This document shows, piece by piece, positions 40,401-51,039 of a stretch of 64,000 nucleotides of DNA (position 1 is the first letter of the stretch; each line of letters starts with the position of its first letter). Made by a program: the position numbers and the translations under genes. Where the stretch lies: the NCBI RefSeq assembly GCF_011397635.1, contig NC_064759.1:12110428-12174427 (forward strand), in the 5' to 3' direction. Origin of the DNA: Epinephelus fuscoguttatus (taxonomy: Eukaryota > Chordata > Actinopteri > Perciformes > Serranidae). Below the pieces are notes generated by a model. That model ran no database searches, was not told the DNA's origin, and saw only the letters and a list, made by a program, of their open reading frames with translations.

Positions 40401-43400
40401 TTTAGATAGCTGTTGCATTGGGGGGATTGTTTTGTACTAGCGGTGGCTGCAGTTTGTAGTGGCGTGTCGTGTACGCTACAAACAGAATATGTCTGTAGCT
40501 ATACATGTCTCAAACTGTCTATAGTGAAAACACATACAGGCGCAGTTACCTCTCAGGTTTACTGTTGCTGAGACCCAGGTGTTGTGTTATCAGCTTTTTG
40601 TAGGACTGAACCGTGCTGTTGTTGTGTTTGGGGCTCCTGGCAGTCCGGTTGGAGCTGAAGAAGGAGTGATGATCCACACAGGACCTCCACAGGTTCTTAC
40701 AGGTTTTGGGACAAGGCAGAATCAGAGACACCTCACAATCCTGGGTCTCCCCCTGAAACATACAGAGTTCCATTTCTTTTAAAATAATGCTTTATAATGT
40801 CAGAGTTCTTTACAACTGAGATACTCAAGGTCACACTCTAACTTAAGCTGCTCGGGTGGATCTTATCATATTTCTTATGAATGATTTATTACTTGTCACA
40901 CACAAAGACAAGCTGCCAAAACTGTGAATATGAACAACTTAATCAGCGCTACATTCACATCTATGCAGACCATGCAGTAGTCAGGCTTGTGAATTTTGTT
41001 AAAAACTGACAGTGTATACATTTTTATGTCCTAATTTTAGCTTTAATTACATCACAGCACTAAAAAAAAAGGTGCAGACTTCAAACTTTCAACCAACCAG
41101 AAACCTCCAAGGCAGAAAGATTAAGCCGACGCATAAGTGCCAAATACTGCAGTTCTTTAAATGGCCACTTGAGGTTGACTCCGAGAATGACTCAGTCTCC
41201 ATAGACCCTCATGTTAAAGTCCACGAAACAATGGAGTCTATGAAGTCTACATTTTAGATTTACCAGCGGAGTGTGTGGAGCAATTAAAAGCAGCAACAAG
41301 TCCAGAGCAGATCTTTAAACTATCAAGAACAAATAAACAGTCGAGGGACTCACATGTTTACGTTTCAGATGTATAAGAAAGCGTTTCCTCTTGAATGAAA
41401 TCTTGATGATGTTCCCCCTACATGTGAAGAACAAAGTCGGTTGAAGAAAAAAAAAAAAACCACATGAACAACATGTGTAATTAATTAGCGCCATCATCAC
41501 TTACCAGGGGAAGAAACTGGAGCAAATCATATTACAGAATATCGCAACGCCGCTGGAGGCCAAACCCACCATCAGTGGGGCGTCGTTAGTGTCCTGAGAG
41601 ACAGAATAATGAGGGAGTGACAAAAAGTGTCTCACATGAGAGGAATAAAATGGATGCAGGGGAAGTTAAAGTAGAACATGAGGGTTAACATGTAAAGTTT
41701 AAGCAAGAAAATCACGCTACCATGGCAGCATGGAGCTCAACTCCATACAACTCCAGTGTCCGTGCTGTGTTGAGGAAACACAGCTCTGCCTCGCTCTGCT
41801 TCAGCCCCCTGGGAACACACACACACAGAATCACATACAACACCAGGAACCAGCTGCACAACAAACTGGTTGTTCGAAGTTGGTAGTTGTGGGTGGGTCT
41901 ATGCCAGAACATTCATACTCGAGATACTGCATTTTCATGTTTAAGATTGATCATTGTTTCAACAGGATTGATACCAAAAAGGGGATTACTTTCTCTCTGC
42001 TACGTTGCTCCTCTTTGTATTTTAAGAGTAAAACTGTGTGCAAACAACGTTGCACAGAAGCAGCATACCGTGGCGCACATCCTGACTAGTTAAATCCAAC
42101 ACATAATAGCAGCGATGGACTAATGAAATAGACAAAAAAAGACACAGCTAGCAGAACTTGGAGCTGCAACCGAAAAGAAGGGAGGAGGAGGGAAATTCCT
42201 CAGAATCGAGACTCCCGACACAGAGACAGAGGTCACTGACAGTCTGTTCAGAGAGACTCAGACAATGAATATCTGTATCGTAGTGAAATTAATACTTTAG
42301 TCAAATCAGATCGTCAGCAATGGTAATTGTTACATTTTCAAACTGTAATTGGTCATCATTAGCTGAAACAGACATCATGACACACTGCTTTACCCGACAT
42401 GAAAATACGTGAGCCACTTCTTCAGGTCGAAATCAAATTTTGTGGTATTGCCTACCCCTAGTCACTCAGCCTTGCTTCCAGTTTTTTTCCAGTGGCCACT
42501 TGCCATATTGCAGCGAAAAAATCCCCCAGGGCCCAAAAAGCCTCGTCCCCATAGACCACCATTATAAAAGAGAAATCTGTAAAACCGCTGACAGGACACC
42601 TCAAACTGCAAACAAGATGAATTATGACTTTCTATCATGATTTTTTCATCCATGGAGGCTACATATTTGTAAAACTGTCTGTGAGCCGAGAAAAGCGATT
42701 TATTACTCCGTGACATCATCACAACATAAAGTCTCTGGGCCCTCGCACAACAAGCCGACAGTCAGCCATTGGTCAATATCCTGCTGCCAGTGAGCAACTA
42801 GTCTTTGCAGTGTGTCCCGCACCGTTGGCACTTGTCAGCCTTTGTCTGCTTTTTTCGGAGACAGCAGAGCCTGTCGGTAAATTAAATCACTCTGATTGGT
42901 CGTTCAACTCAGTGCACATGAAGAGAAACGGAAGTGAGGAAAGCAAACAAACATCCAAAGCCAAGACGAAGGTCAAAACAAACTTGTTATATCAGGTAAG
43001 ATTAGGTTTTTTAAGCCATTGAGCTCTTTAGCAGAAACAGTTTGTAATTGCTTGTGTAATTGCTTGCTGGCGCACAGTAGACATCATTTGTTCTTTCAAC
43101 ATATGTTGTTTTTTTTAATGTGCTCACTGGCTAACTAGCATCTTGAATCCATCCTGTTGGTCTTCCAGGTTCCCTTTTTGAATGACAAATACAGCTTAAC
43201 ACCACCTGCTGATATGGAGTGTTATTTGTACGTGCTAGCTGATAGTTGGCTGTTGGCTGTAGTCTTTGTGGTGCCTTCAGGTGCAACCTTTTGGCTGAGA
43301 CACCGGCGACGAGAGGCGATGCAACAAGCTTTTGTCACAACTAGTTCTTTGGTGTTGATTAAGTGCGTCTGGGCCTAATGAGGCGGAGCCAGCGGGAGAA

Positions 43401-46400
43401 ACACTTATACGCATTTTCAGTGGACCGCATATCCCAGAAGTAAACACGATAGCTAAAAAATCTTTTTGATGTGAATCAGGCGAGCATTCCATTGGACTGA
43501 ATAGGCACCATCCTGGAGTCTGGTATCAAGTTACTGTTATACATCTATGGTCAACGGCAACTAGACGTAATGAACTGTCTGAATTACTTGTGCTGTGGAT
43601 GCAGATCCTCCACATTAGACAGGAAGTCCTCATCCTGCTCAGGAATGAAGTGGCACTTGGAAAGGTAACCAGGAAGTCGTGACGGACAGTGATCCCCCAT
43701 CTCCGCTGCAGGTGATGGAAAGAGACACTGAGCACCCACATATTTACACAGTGACATCTGGGGTTCTGTCAGAGAGCTGTTGCTTATCAAGTGCATCCTC
43801 AACAGAACTAATTACTCACTCAGTTATTATTAAGTCATTAATCATTTGTTTTCTCGAGGAAGAGATGGAACTCACATTGCACGGCGTAAGAGGCCAACAC
43901 TACAGCTGCACTCAGCGGACACTGCAACCTGCAATCATACGCCATGATTACACATTGTAGCGGCTAAACACAAACTGTGCACAGGGGGATGTGGTGGTGG
44001 AGTTGGTGTTTTACTAACCGTCCGTCTCTAATGTCACTCCTGATCTGGAGGAAGTACAGGTGCCTGCAGAGACGAGACAAGAGGAACTTCACCAACCCAC
44101 GCCTTCATTTCTCTCCATAATCCCAGCGAAAAGATCCTTTCTGAGTCACACAACTTCTCCAGATCAATATCTGGTGATATATGACTGCTACAAAAACACA
44201 AATAACAGAGGCACATATACTAACCTCGTCTGTTCATGCTGCAGAGAGTTAGGATCAGAGATGAAGAATCGCACTCTGAAGTTCAGATAAAAGGGAGATG
44301 CAAGACCTGCAGAGAAATGGCATACAGTCGCAAGTTCACCTCAATCCTCTTCTCTCCTACGCCTCCTGTCTATAAATGTATTGAAATATAGTTCAAAACT
44401 AAAATGTATTTGTCTAAAGAAGTAATTTCTAAGTGAAGACAGTGAATGATTGCAAGCCAGAATGAGCCAGATACCTTTTATCTGCTTCTTCAAGGGTTTC
44501 TCAGGCTCCAACCATCTCTGAGAGAAAGAAATTCATTAAGTTTAATGGCTAACTGGGGCTAAAAAAAAACATTTATGTAAGCATACCCTGTGGTTATCAT
44601 CGCCTAAACGGCAATCAGCGAGTGCAATACATTACAATCCCAGCTCGAATGTGCAGCAGATGAACAGTGAGCTCACAGGAGAGTGTGTGTTGGCTGTGAC
44701 TGTGGCGATGGCTGTGCTGGATTCTCTGATCTGCAGACTGAAGAGCTGCCTCTCCTGCAGGCCCAGGTGGTCGCATACTGTGTCCAACAGAACCACACCT
44801 TCATCTTGCTTCTGAAAGATTGGAAACAACAAACAAAAATTAATATCAGCCAAAACTTTGAGTGACATTTACCGGTTGCGTATTTGTACATGTGAATATA
44901 CCGTGCCATGTGTTGCAGCAATGCCCAAAGATATACAGTGCAGGATTTTCCTAAAAAACTATGGACTCACACAGAAGTGATGTCTCTCAGTCATCTCTCA
45001 TGACCCACTAGGAGTGTGTGACAGTGTCTTTTTCTGCAGAGACTCTACCCTCTGCCTGGTTTTTCTTATTTTCTTCTTATTGTTCTGTGTTGAGGACAGA
45101 GGTGTGGTCACGCACAGCACTCAGGTGAGCTCAGGGTCTTATAAAAAGGTAGTGACCCGGTGCCAGACTGTTAGTAGCAGACGTCTAACAGACACCACCC
45201 TGGAAAATGCAAATGTAGCAAATGGGAATGCCACATGAGAGTAAAACTGGGGTTGACTTTTTATTTCATTTTCATTGGCGACAACAAAACTAGGCTGTCT
45301 ATGCAGCAGAGAGGCGCCAATACTTTTGAAATTGGTGCTACATGACACCAGAAAACAGAGGAAAAGGGCAGTAATACTCGCTTTTGCTCAAGAGGTAGAA
45401 AACCTACAACTATCAGAACCCAGTGTGCCGCACAGTACCATTAAACGCTTCCTCGGGAGGGTGACGTAATGCAAGTTGCCTTTCTGAAAACAATATGTCG
45501 GCCAGCTGGTAACATACAATCCCATTTTACAGTACAACAATAAGCTACAACATGTCTCGGAAGACATTTGAGGTGAGAAACAGACAGAATGGTTTGATCA
45601 GCACTGCTTTGTTTTACAGTTTGATCTGAGTTTGGGCCACTCTGTCTCTCTCAATCCGCTTCTACACTCTTTAGCTGCTTTCACACATGCACTGCAAACC
45701 TGACATTATCTAGGTATTATCCGGAGAAGCTGCATGTGAGAATGCAAATGTCAGAATCAGCTGGATCGGACATTAAACAGTCTTTACCCTGCCAGCTCCC
45801 CTGTTGAGCTCATGTGTGAAAAGAGCAGGTAACTGTCTGTAGAATTCACAGCAAGTGAGTGGGCGTGTTGATGATGTTTCTATCATGCAGCTCACACAAA
45901 ACCGGAAAAAAACAAACATACAAGGGTGAAAAAGACAGGTTGTCTACATTAAGACGGCAACAAAAATGTCAAAAATGTGATTCGGGAAGTTCTGTCCGTA
46001 AGGGCAGATCAAATCAGACAAATTCAAGAACAGCAAAAGACTCTGTTTGTTTATGACTAACTTACGAACCACCTACGTGACTGCGGTGTAATCCATATAA
46101 TGTCCTGCCCTCTGCTCGCTTTACCAAGGCACCACCCCTTGCCTGAACCAAACAGATTTAGGCAACCTTCCAACAGGTGACAACGCTTCTGACACAGACA
46201 GTCTCCTGTTGGGTGCTACACAGACGATGATCTGGACCTGATTCTCCAGACACTGTCCACAGTTCATATCAAAAAATGGCTTTTGCGTCACAGGTGGCAA
46301 CAGGTGTACAAAACTGAGGAAGCCGAATCAGTAGTTCGAGCAACAACCCTGCTTACACGTCCTCCGGCAGATTTTCAGTGGCAAATAAGCAGGAGATGGG

Positions 46401-48163
46401 TGTGCCTGCAAGGTGGAGGAGAGTTTAACATAGTTCATTTACACATACTTTCCACACTATTATGATACCAAGCTGGATGAAAATCAGCAAAGCGTCCCTT
46501 TAATGTATTGATAGGGAAAATTATTGTGTCTCCGTCAGTTTTTTTTTTTTAAAGGTCCAGTGTGTAGGATTAAGGAGGATATATTAGCAGCAATGTGATA
46601 TAATATATAAAGTATGTTTTCTTCCGTACACAATTACCTAAAAATAAGAATTGCTGTGTTTTTGTTACCTTAAAATGAGCCGTTTATATCTATATAAGGA
46701 GCTGGTCCTTGTCTACAGAGATCACCATGTTGCACTGCCATGTTTCTACAGTAGCGTAGAACGGACAAACCAAACATTGGCTCTAGATAGGGATATTCGC
46801 ATGTCTGCATGAGCCACCGTAGTTGGCAGCTCCTCCGTGATTTAAGTGTGCTTTTTTTGGTGTTTTATTGGTTTAAATCAACGGGTCTGTTTGTTTTGCA
46901 GAGGAGGAGACCTCTGTAGATAATTCAGATCCTGGTAAAAAAAACCTCCTGAACGTCTGGATCTTACGTTATCAGAGGAAAAAGGTGAGTACACATTAGC
47001 AGGAGCTTGGACAGCGGCCTGTACCCAACGTGTCAAACAGCGCAGGAGAAACACTGATTTGTCACGTGAAGATGCTTTATTCAGTGTTTTTACTGGCTTT
47101 AGTCACCTGGTCGGTTTGTTTTGGAGAGAAGGAGACATCCGTGGATAATTTGACTCCTGGTTAAAACCTCCTGATCAATGAACACTATGAGAATTCTCAC
47201 CAGGAGAAGATTCAGCTGGTTGCAATCTGTAGTCCTCACTGCTACACACCACTAAATCCCCCTAAATCTCACAGACCGCTCCATTAAATATCAAAAATGG
47301 TTGTGAATAAGACAGAAGGGATTAATAATGCATCGATCCAGGTGAGAATATGATTTCCATCTGCAGTACAACACTCTGTAGTTTAACTATTAATCACTCT
47401 GAGGGATAACCCGCATCTACACTTTCTCCACCCTTTCTATTACCGGAAGCGCACTCACATCACAGAGCACTATGTTTACTGTAAACTGCGATGACGAGCG
47501 GTGAGTCCTTGCAGCAGAAAACACAGTCATTTTTGATGTGTGTGGACACAACATCGGAGCACTTTAAACGGGCCGCGCCTCCCTTAAAAAAAAAACACAT
47601 TCTTTGTCAGTGAAAATCTGTAAAGCAATAAAGCTTATCCAAACATGAAACTCAGCAGCTGTAAAATAAAGAATAATGAGGGGTTTAATATTGGAAACAA
47701 CCGCAGCGCTCTCCCTGCGTTCACATAAAGATGCCACACAGCTGCTGTCCTAAAAAGCAATATCTGTGATTGCCTTTCTGCGTGTGTACGCCTGTCAGTG
47801 TGTGTGCTGTCAGGCTGTGTACGACATGATATGCTGATCATGTAAAAGGCACTTCAGTGTGAAAAGCTGCGTGAGCTGCAGGAGGTGAGGATGTCCTTCA
47901 AACCAAGGTCACGGTGTTAAATAAGAGATGTGGATCGATGGGAATAGGAAAGAGTAGTCTGTCACTGTACCGTGCACTGACGCTATGATCGTTAGCAGAG
48001 CACAGAGACAGATAGGAGCAACATATGATCTCCATAATGACACACAGGAAACAGTGTGTGTGCATGTGTCTGGGTGTGTATGTGTGTTACGCACGCTGAC
48101 TCTGAAGGTCTCGATAGTGCCGTCCAGCAGCTGAACTAGGCAAAGCAGGTCCGGTTTTGGCAT
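25298..48163 (-). CDS. ptpn3: ptpn3, FERM-PDZ non-receptor protein tyrosine phosphatase
   Basis: Cytosolic, membrane-associated phosphatase that removes phosphate from phosphotyrosine. Coding exons: 48163-48095, 44811-44677, 44517-44475, 44306-44225, 44063-44019, 43928-43876, 43705-43588, 41808-41721, 41593-41505, 41417-41354, 40752-40550, 40127-40002, 39115-38954, 38813-38711, 38608-38531, 38382-38326, 37649-37493, 37382-37210, 36932-36842, 36631-36570, 35115-34969, 34223-34095, 31513-31368, 31255-31120, 25372-25298. They sum to 2631 bp, all phases closing: 876 residues against about 913 in human. FERM ~1-310, PDZ ~462-557, PTP ~600-870. [17 protein letters not shown]-like VVGGMVWNP and [11 protein letters not shown] favour PTPN3 over PTPN4. 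D775 (WPD), C806 and R812 ([10 protein letters not shown]) are present, so the enzyme should be active. The start is the least certain part: the ATG at 48163 lacks about 28 N-terminal residues of the mammalian protein. Confidence 0.95.
25690..25777. repeat. interspersed repeat, direct copy 1
   Basis: GAAAGTTAGCATCACCCTGG through GATTGCAGAAAATAAG is repeated in direct orientation at 30706-30790 within the same ptpn3 intron. Confidence 0.65.
25830..26400. repeat. dispersed repeat shared with 37850-38100
   Basis: Shared strings include CAACAATGAGGCTG against CAACAACGAGGCTG, AAAAGCTTCACAATTCA against AAAAGCTTTGAAATTCA, CAAAAAACCC and CAAAATGCTAACT. No coding capacity seen. Confidence 0.5.
27060..27345. 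repeat. common teleost interspersed repeat
   Basis: It contains GCTAATTAGCACTAAACCC, GTCATTAGTTTTGCTGATAT and GTGCCAAATTTCATGGCCAT. I recognise these strings as recurrent in percomorph genomes; I cannot assign the class. Confidence 0.5.
28600..30600. repeat. repeat-rich block in the last ptpn3 intron
   Basis: GCATGCTAACGTCAGGGAAA (about 28857) recurs as ACATGCTAACATCAGGGAAA (about 30505). GGGCAGAGTCAAACA recurs inverted as TGTTTGACTCCGCCC. GATTTCGGATCA occurs twice (30360, 30558). This shows several copies or arms of one element. A GC-richer island at 29140-29560 inside it is unassigned. Confidence 0.5.
30706..30790. repeat. interspersed repeat, direct copy 2
   Basis: GGAAGTTAGCGTCACCCTGG through GATTATTGCAGAAAATAA mirrors 25690-25777, about 5 kb apart. 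Confidence 0.65.
31340..31366. repeat. (GT)n / (CA)n repeat abutting a ptpn3 splice donor
   Basis: On the minus strand the intron after the P-loop exon starts GTAACACACACACACACACA. The repeat begins four bases inside the intron. Confidence 0.9.
32105..32545. mobile_element. second copy of the 7308-9242 family
   Basis: It starts TTAAAGGAATGGTCTGGATT, followed by TTATCCATAGTCTGTGTATT. An internal inverted repeat (CTCCTTTGACAAAAACAGTA near 32292 and its reverse complement near 32520) is also present. It lies in a ptpn3 intron. Confidence 0.55.
32690..32985 (+). mobile_element. L2/V-SINE-like 3' sequence
   Basis: It contains GAGTTTGCATGTTCTCCTCG, CCTCCCACAGTCCAAAGACA, GTCCAGGGTGTACCCTGCCT and GCTGGGATAGGCTCCAGCCC, ending in an ATGAATGAA-type tail. 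This is the widely dispersed fish LINE-tail/V-SINE sequence. The class name is from memory. Confidence 0.7.
33610..34082. mobile_element. hAT-like MITE interrupted by another element
   Basis: The flanks belong to the hAT-like family (ATCGATTAAATGGCAGAC; ATTGCAGCTCT at the end). The segment 33840-34005, ending ATCTTACACACTGCTCCTTT, belongs to the 'GTCCAGTGTGTAGGATTTAG' family. Confidence 0.55.
34441..34497. repeat. (GT)n microsatellite
   Basis: 57 bp of nearly perfect GT repeats (one TTTG interruption) in a ptpn3 intron. Confidence 0.95.
35174..36520. mobile_element. 1.35-kb element filling a ptpn3 intron
   Basis: The left end AAAGGTACAGGGTGCAGGAT and the reversed right end AAAGGGAGCAGCGTGTAGGA place it in the 'GTCCAGTGTGTAGGATTTAG' family. 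Inside, 35829-35889 and 36013-36073 form a near-perfect inverted repeat (TTCTTTTATCTCAGACATGT and its complement). The host intron is only 35116-36569. Confidence 0.65.
37493..38608 (-). other. ptpn3: ptpn3 PDZ-domain exons
   Basis: Three exons (78, 57 and 157 bp) encode the PDZ domain. The carboxylate-binding loop is GKFGFNV joined to [15 protein letters not shown]. The second half is [20 protein letters not shown] then [20 protein letters not shown]. The fold should bind C-terminal peptide ligands. The mammalian segment SPADTCIPKLNEGD is [14 protein letters not shown] here. Confidence 0.94.
37850..38100. repeat. dispersed repeat, copy of 25830-26400 family
   Basis: See the shared strings listed for the other copy. 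It is shorter and more diverged. Confidence 0.45.
38711..40127 (-). other. ptpn3: ptpn3 inter-domain linker exons
   Basis: Three exons (126, 162 and 103 bp) encode residues ~330-460. The first keeps [15 protein letters not shown] and [17 protein letters not shown]. Mammalian PTPN3/4 carry 14-3-3-type phosphoserine sites in this part. The next holds [16 protein letters not shown] and EDVFYTYR. The third is acidic and serine-rich ([15 protein letters not shown]), predicted disordered. Confidence 0.92.
40228..40320. repeat. short interspersed repeat
   Basis: CTGCAGTTCCTCTAATGGCC and GGCTGGCTCCAAGAGCGAGT recur as CTGCAGTTCTTTAAATGGCC and GGTTGACTCCGAGAATGACT at 41120-41225. A third, weaker relative lies near 42490-42570. 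Confidence 0.55.
41120..41225. repeat. short interspersed repeat, second copy
   Basis: Same family as 40228-40320, direct orientation, separated by one ptpn3 exon. Confidence 0.55.
45275..45472 (+). repeat. interspersed repeat, inverted copy of 14908-15110
   Basis: It contains GCTTTTGCTCAAGAGGTAGA, the reverse complement of the first copy's strings, and ends GGGTGACGTAATGC. It lies in ptpn3 intron 1. Confidence 0.6.
46551..47287. mobile_element. 'GTCCAGTGTGTAGGATTTAG' family copy
   Basis: It begins AAAGGTCCAGTGTGTAGGAT and ends CTAAATCTCACAGACCGCTC. The interior keeps TTTCTACAGTAGCGTAGAAC. An apparent internal duplication (CTGGTAAAAAAAACCTCCTG; CTGGTTAAAACCTCCTGATC) is present. Confidence 0.65.
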
Positions 48164-49457
48164 GTCTGTTACCACGGTAACTCTGCCTCCCTCTCAAGAC
48201 AAACACCCTGCCCTCAGCTCGTCACTGAGTGGGGACCTGGAGACACACACGTAGACAAACACACACACAACCAAAACAGTGTCAGATGTTTCCAGGCTGT
48301 TGTCTTCCAATGAAAGCACCTCCCTCAGGATGACATTGTGTGGTGAGTAATATATGTGCTGGATGGAGCATCGGGCTGCAGTGAGTAATGCACCATGAAT
48401 GCGAAGGAGTGACTGTGTGTGTGTGTGTGTGTGTTTGTGTAATTCTTTATTATTTGGCCTGGGTCTGAACATGTCCCTTCCCTCTCCCTGCTGCTCTCCC
48501 TCTGCGTCTCTCCGCCTCTCGCAGGCAGCTGAATGATAAGAATGTTAAACATTTTCAGAGTTGAACACGCCCATCTACAACACACTACAACTGATCTCAG
48601 ACCAGCCGCTGCAGGGACACAAACACGCACTACTAATGCATGCTCGGAGCCAATAACTTACCCCAGCTTTGCTTAGTGTGTGTGCATGTGTATATGTGTG
48701 TGCATCTTTATGCATGCGACGTGTACATACATGTGTCCTGTCTTGGTTTTCCAGGTGAACGATTATTGGATCCAGGCCGGCCTGTCTCGCACTGATTCTG
48801 AAAGGACACAAAGTGTTTGAGTTAATGTTTGAACACAGTGACACACTTTGAATACATTAAAACAGAGCTGGTCCCAGTTTGGTGACTTGTTTTCCATAAT
48901 GACCCCTCTCACAGGCAGGCCTCTAATGAATTTACAAGTCAATGCTACATTTAAAGGCAGATTCATGTGGATGTGGAGAGGTATGACTTCACTGGGTGTC
49001 TTGCATCTTGCATCTATTTCTAGTATGTTGCCAACATGACAGCTACAGATGAAGAAATTAATCTAACTTTATGGTACTTTTAACATATTTCTGCATTAGC
49101 TATACAAGTGTAGGATACAGGAACACCTAGCACAGATGGCCTCTGCTACAAACGTACACATACCAATGAATAAACAGGGCCTATCTCAGTGTATTAGGCC
49201 CATGTCTCTGTTGCCCGACTGTCCCAGTTTGTCGATAATGAACTCTGCCGTGACCTCGCTGTACTTTGAACCGCAGCGCCAACAAGGAACCTGTTGAAGT
49301 TTTTCTACAGCTACACCCAAAAGGAGGAACACTTCACTGGCAAACTTTCCTCCAACCGCGACAGTGCTCGTAAACTACAACTTGGCCAAGTGACTGCTGC
49401 CTCTGTTTTTTGGAGGGGGAAGAGAAGGTTTAAAAGACAAAATAAAGATATGTGTAC
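48164..49457. other. upstream region of the first ptpn3 coding exon
   Basis: It probably contains intron and leader. A 67-bp block at 48797-48731 has good splice signals but no recognisable coding match. An in-frame TGA (48196-48194) precedes the chosen ATG. Confidence 0.4.
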
Positions 49458-49680
49458 CTCGGTCGTCCCGCTTCAGAGACGGTTCATGGTCCTCAGACAG
49501 TCCGCGGTGGAAACCTCGGGACGGGGCGCGTCGCAAGAGCCAGGTATAGTTAGGTAAATATCCGGGACAAGTTTCTCATCCCTGGCTGCGCTGACTCCGC
49601 GCGGCCCCGCCCCTTCGTCGCGCGCGCTCCCGGCTTGGATGCGCGTTCCCGGGGGCGCGCGCAAAGCATAGGAAATACTG
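49458..49680 (-). promoter_or_regulatory. ptpn3: CpG-rich probable promoter and 5' non-coding exon of ptpn3
   Basis: A 220-bp GC- and CpG-rich island lies 1.3 kb upstream of the first coding exon. On the minus strand it ends in a plausible donor (GACCGAG then GTACAC at 49457), consistent with a non-coding first exon. A short upstream frame, MNRL, lies inside it. The next plus-strand gene starts 4.7 kb away, so ptpn3 is the natural owner. Confidence 0.55.
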
Positions 49681-49749
49681 TAAAGAGCAGTAAAAACCAA
49701 AACAGACCCTTTACTTAAATAAAACTACAAATACCACACTGTAAAAATA

Positions 49750-49775
49750 CTATCTATCTATCTATCTATCTATCT
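49750..49775. repeat. (TATC)n microsatellite
   Basis: About six perfect TATC units. Confidence 0.9.
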
Positions 49776-50774
49776 TGGCTAGTATATCAATATGGACTGA
49801 TTGTTTGGTTTAAAAATATCAGAAAAGATCCAAATAAATGGCCGTGACAATTCCCCTGAGCCCAAAGTGATGCATGTTTTGTCCACCCATTGAAAGTAGA
49901 TTTAAATTATTACAGTAATTAAAAGGAAAAAGACCAAATTCTCATATTTGAGAAGCTGTTTTTCTGATTACTTTTTTGTCAATCAACTAATCGATTAATC
50001 AGCTAATTGTTCAGCTGTACTTGTTGCTTACTTTAATCTAATCTATAATAAAGCATCATACTTACCCTGTTTTGAGTGTTAAAATCTTCATTTGCAAAGT
50101 AACTACTGATTAAAGTTGTCAGATAATGATACTGGAGTAAAGATTACAATGTTTGCCCTTCAATTAAAAAAGTATAAAGTGAAAGTAAAGGAAAATATTT
50201 AAGATAAGTACAAATATCTCAAGTCTGAAGTCTACAGAGCTGAGTAAATGAGCTAAGATAATTGTAATTGTTATTTTAAGAGATGCAATTAACTGTTAAT
50301 TTCATCATTAATTAATCTGTCAATTATTTCTCCAATTATTTGTTTTTTTTATACTGATGTTAAACTGGGTAAACTGGAACTGTGAAACATAACTGTTGAT
50401 TCATAGTCTATTGATCAACTCACTGTCGAATCATCTGCTGTTCTGCTGTTACTCAAAGGGAGTAGTCTGCTGATATGAAGACACACATTCCTCCAGAAAG
50501 AGAGGAAAAATAAAGGAGTCAAGTCTTCTTCACCAAGTCCTCTGGTTTGCTGTCTCCATCTACAGGACAGATGAAGCACTGCTGCTGTCATGTGTGAGCT
50601 CACACTGTAATATGTAATATATGTAATGATTAAAAACCTCCCAGTAACTCAGAGACTCTGTAACACCTTGACAGAACACTATAAAAGCATTTGTTAAGGT
50701 AATTTATTTCTATTTACCCCAAACATATAGAGCACACTTATACCTAAAATAAAATTTAATAAAAACAATTTTAA

Positions 50775-51030
50775 TGTTGTATAATTAGTGGTGAATGAAG
50801 TATTCAGAGCCTTTATTTAAGGAGACATGGTGTAAAATATTCCAGACATGTAAAAGTCCTGTTTTGAAAATACTGCCTAAGTATTAATACAAAAACATAA
50901 TGATGGAAATGTGTACTTTCACCATTAAAAGTAAAAGTACTCATTGCAGAAACATGGTCCCTGTGAGTTTTACACTGCTGCATGTTATATTGCAGAATTA
51001 TTGATGTATTAATGCTTCAGTAGCTTTTGA
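50775..51030. repeat. MITE-like interspersed repeat
   Basis: It contains TAAAAGTAAAAGTACTCATT and TACACTGCTGCATGTTATAT, related in style to the repeat at 561-735. Confidence 0.4.
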
Positions 51031-51039
51031 ACTAGATAA

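Larger units (their letters stand above)
40550..48163 (-). other. ptpn3: ptpn3 FERM-domain exons
   Basis: Eleven exons encode residues 1-330. F1: [70 protein letters not shown]2: [62 protein letters not shown]3: [45 protein letters not shown]. The mammalian segment EYFGLQ is replaced by QLFSLQ, followed by an insert rich in Thr/Ala/Ser. Exon lengths of 43, 45, 53, 88 and 89 bp equal those at the same positions in epb41l4b. Confidence 0.93.

Noticed and set aside
48731-48797. Possible extra ptpn3 coding exon
   Set aside because: Splice signals are good, but no frame resembles the expected N-terminus. It could be a non-coding leader exon, so it is not called as coding.
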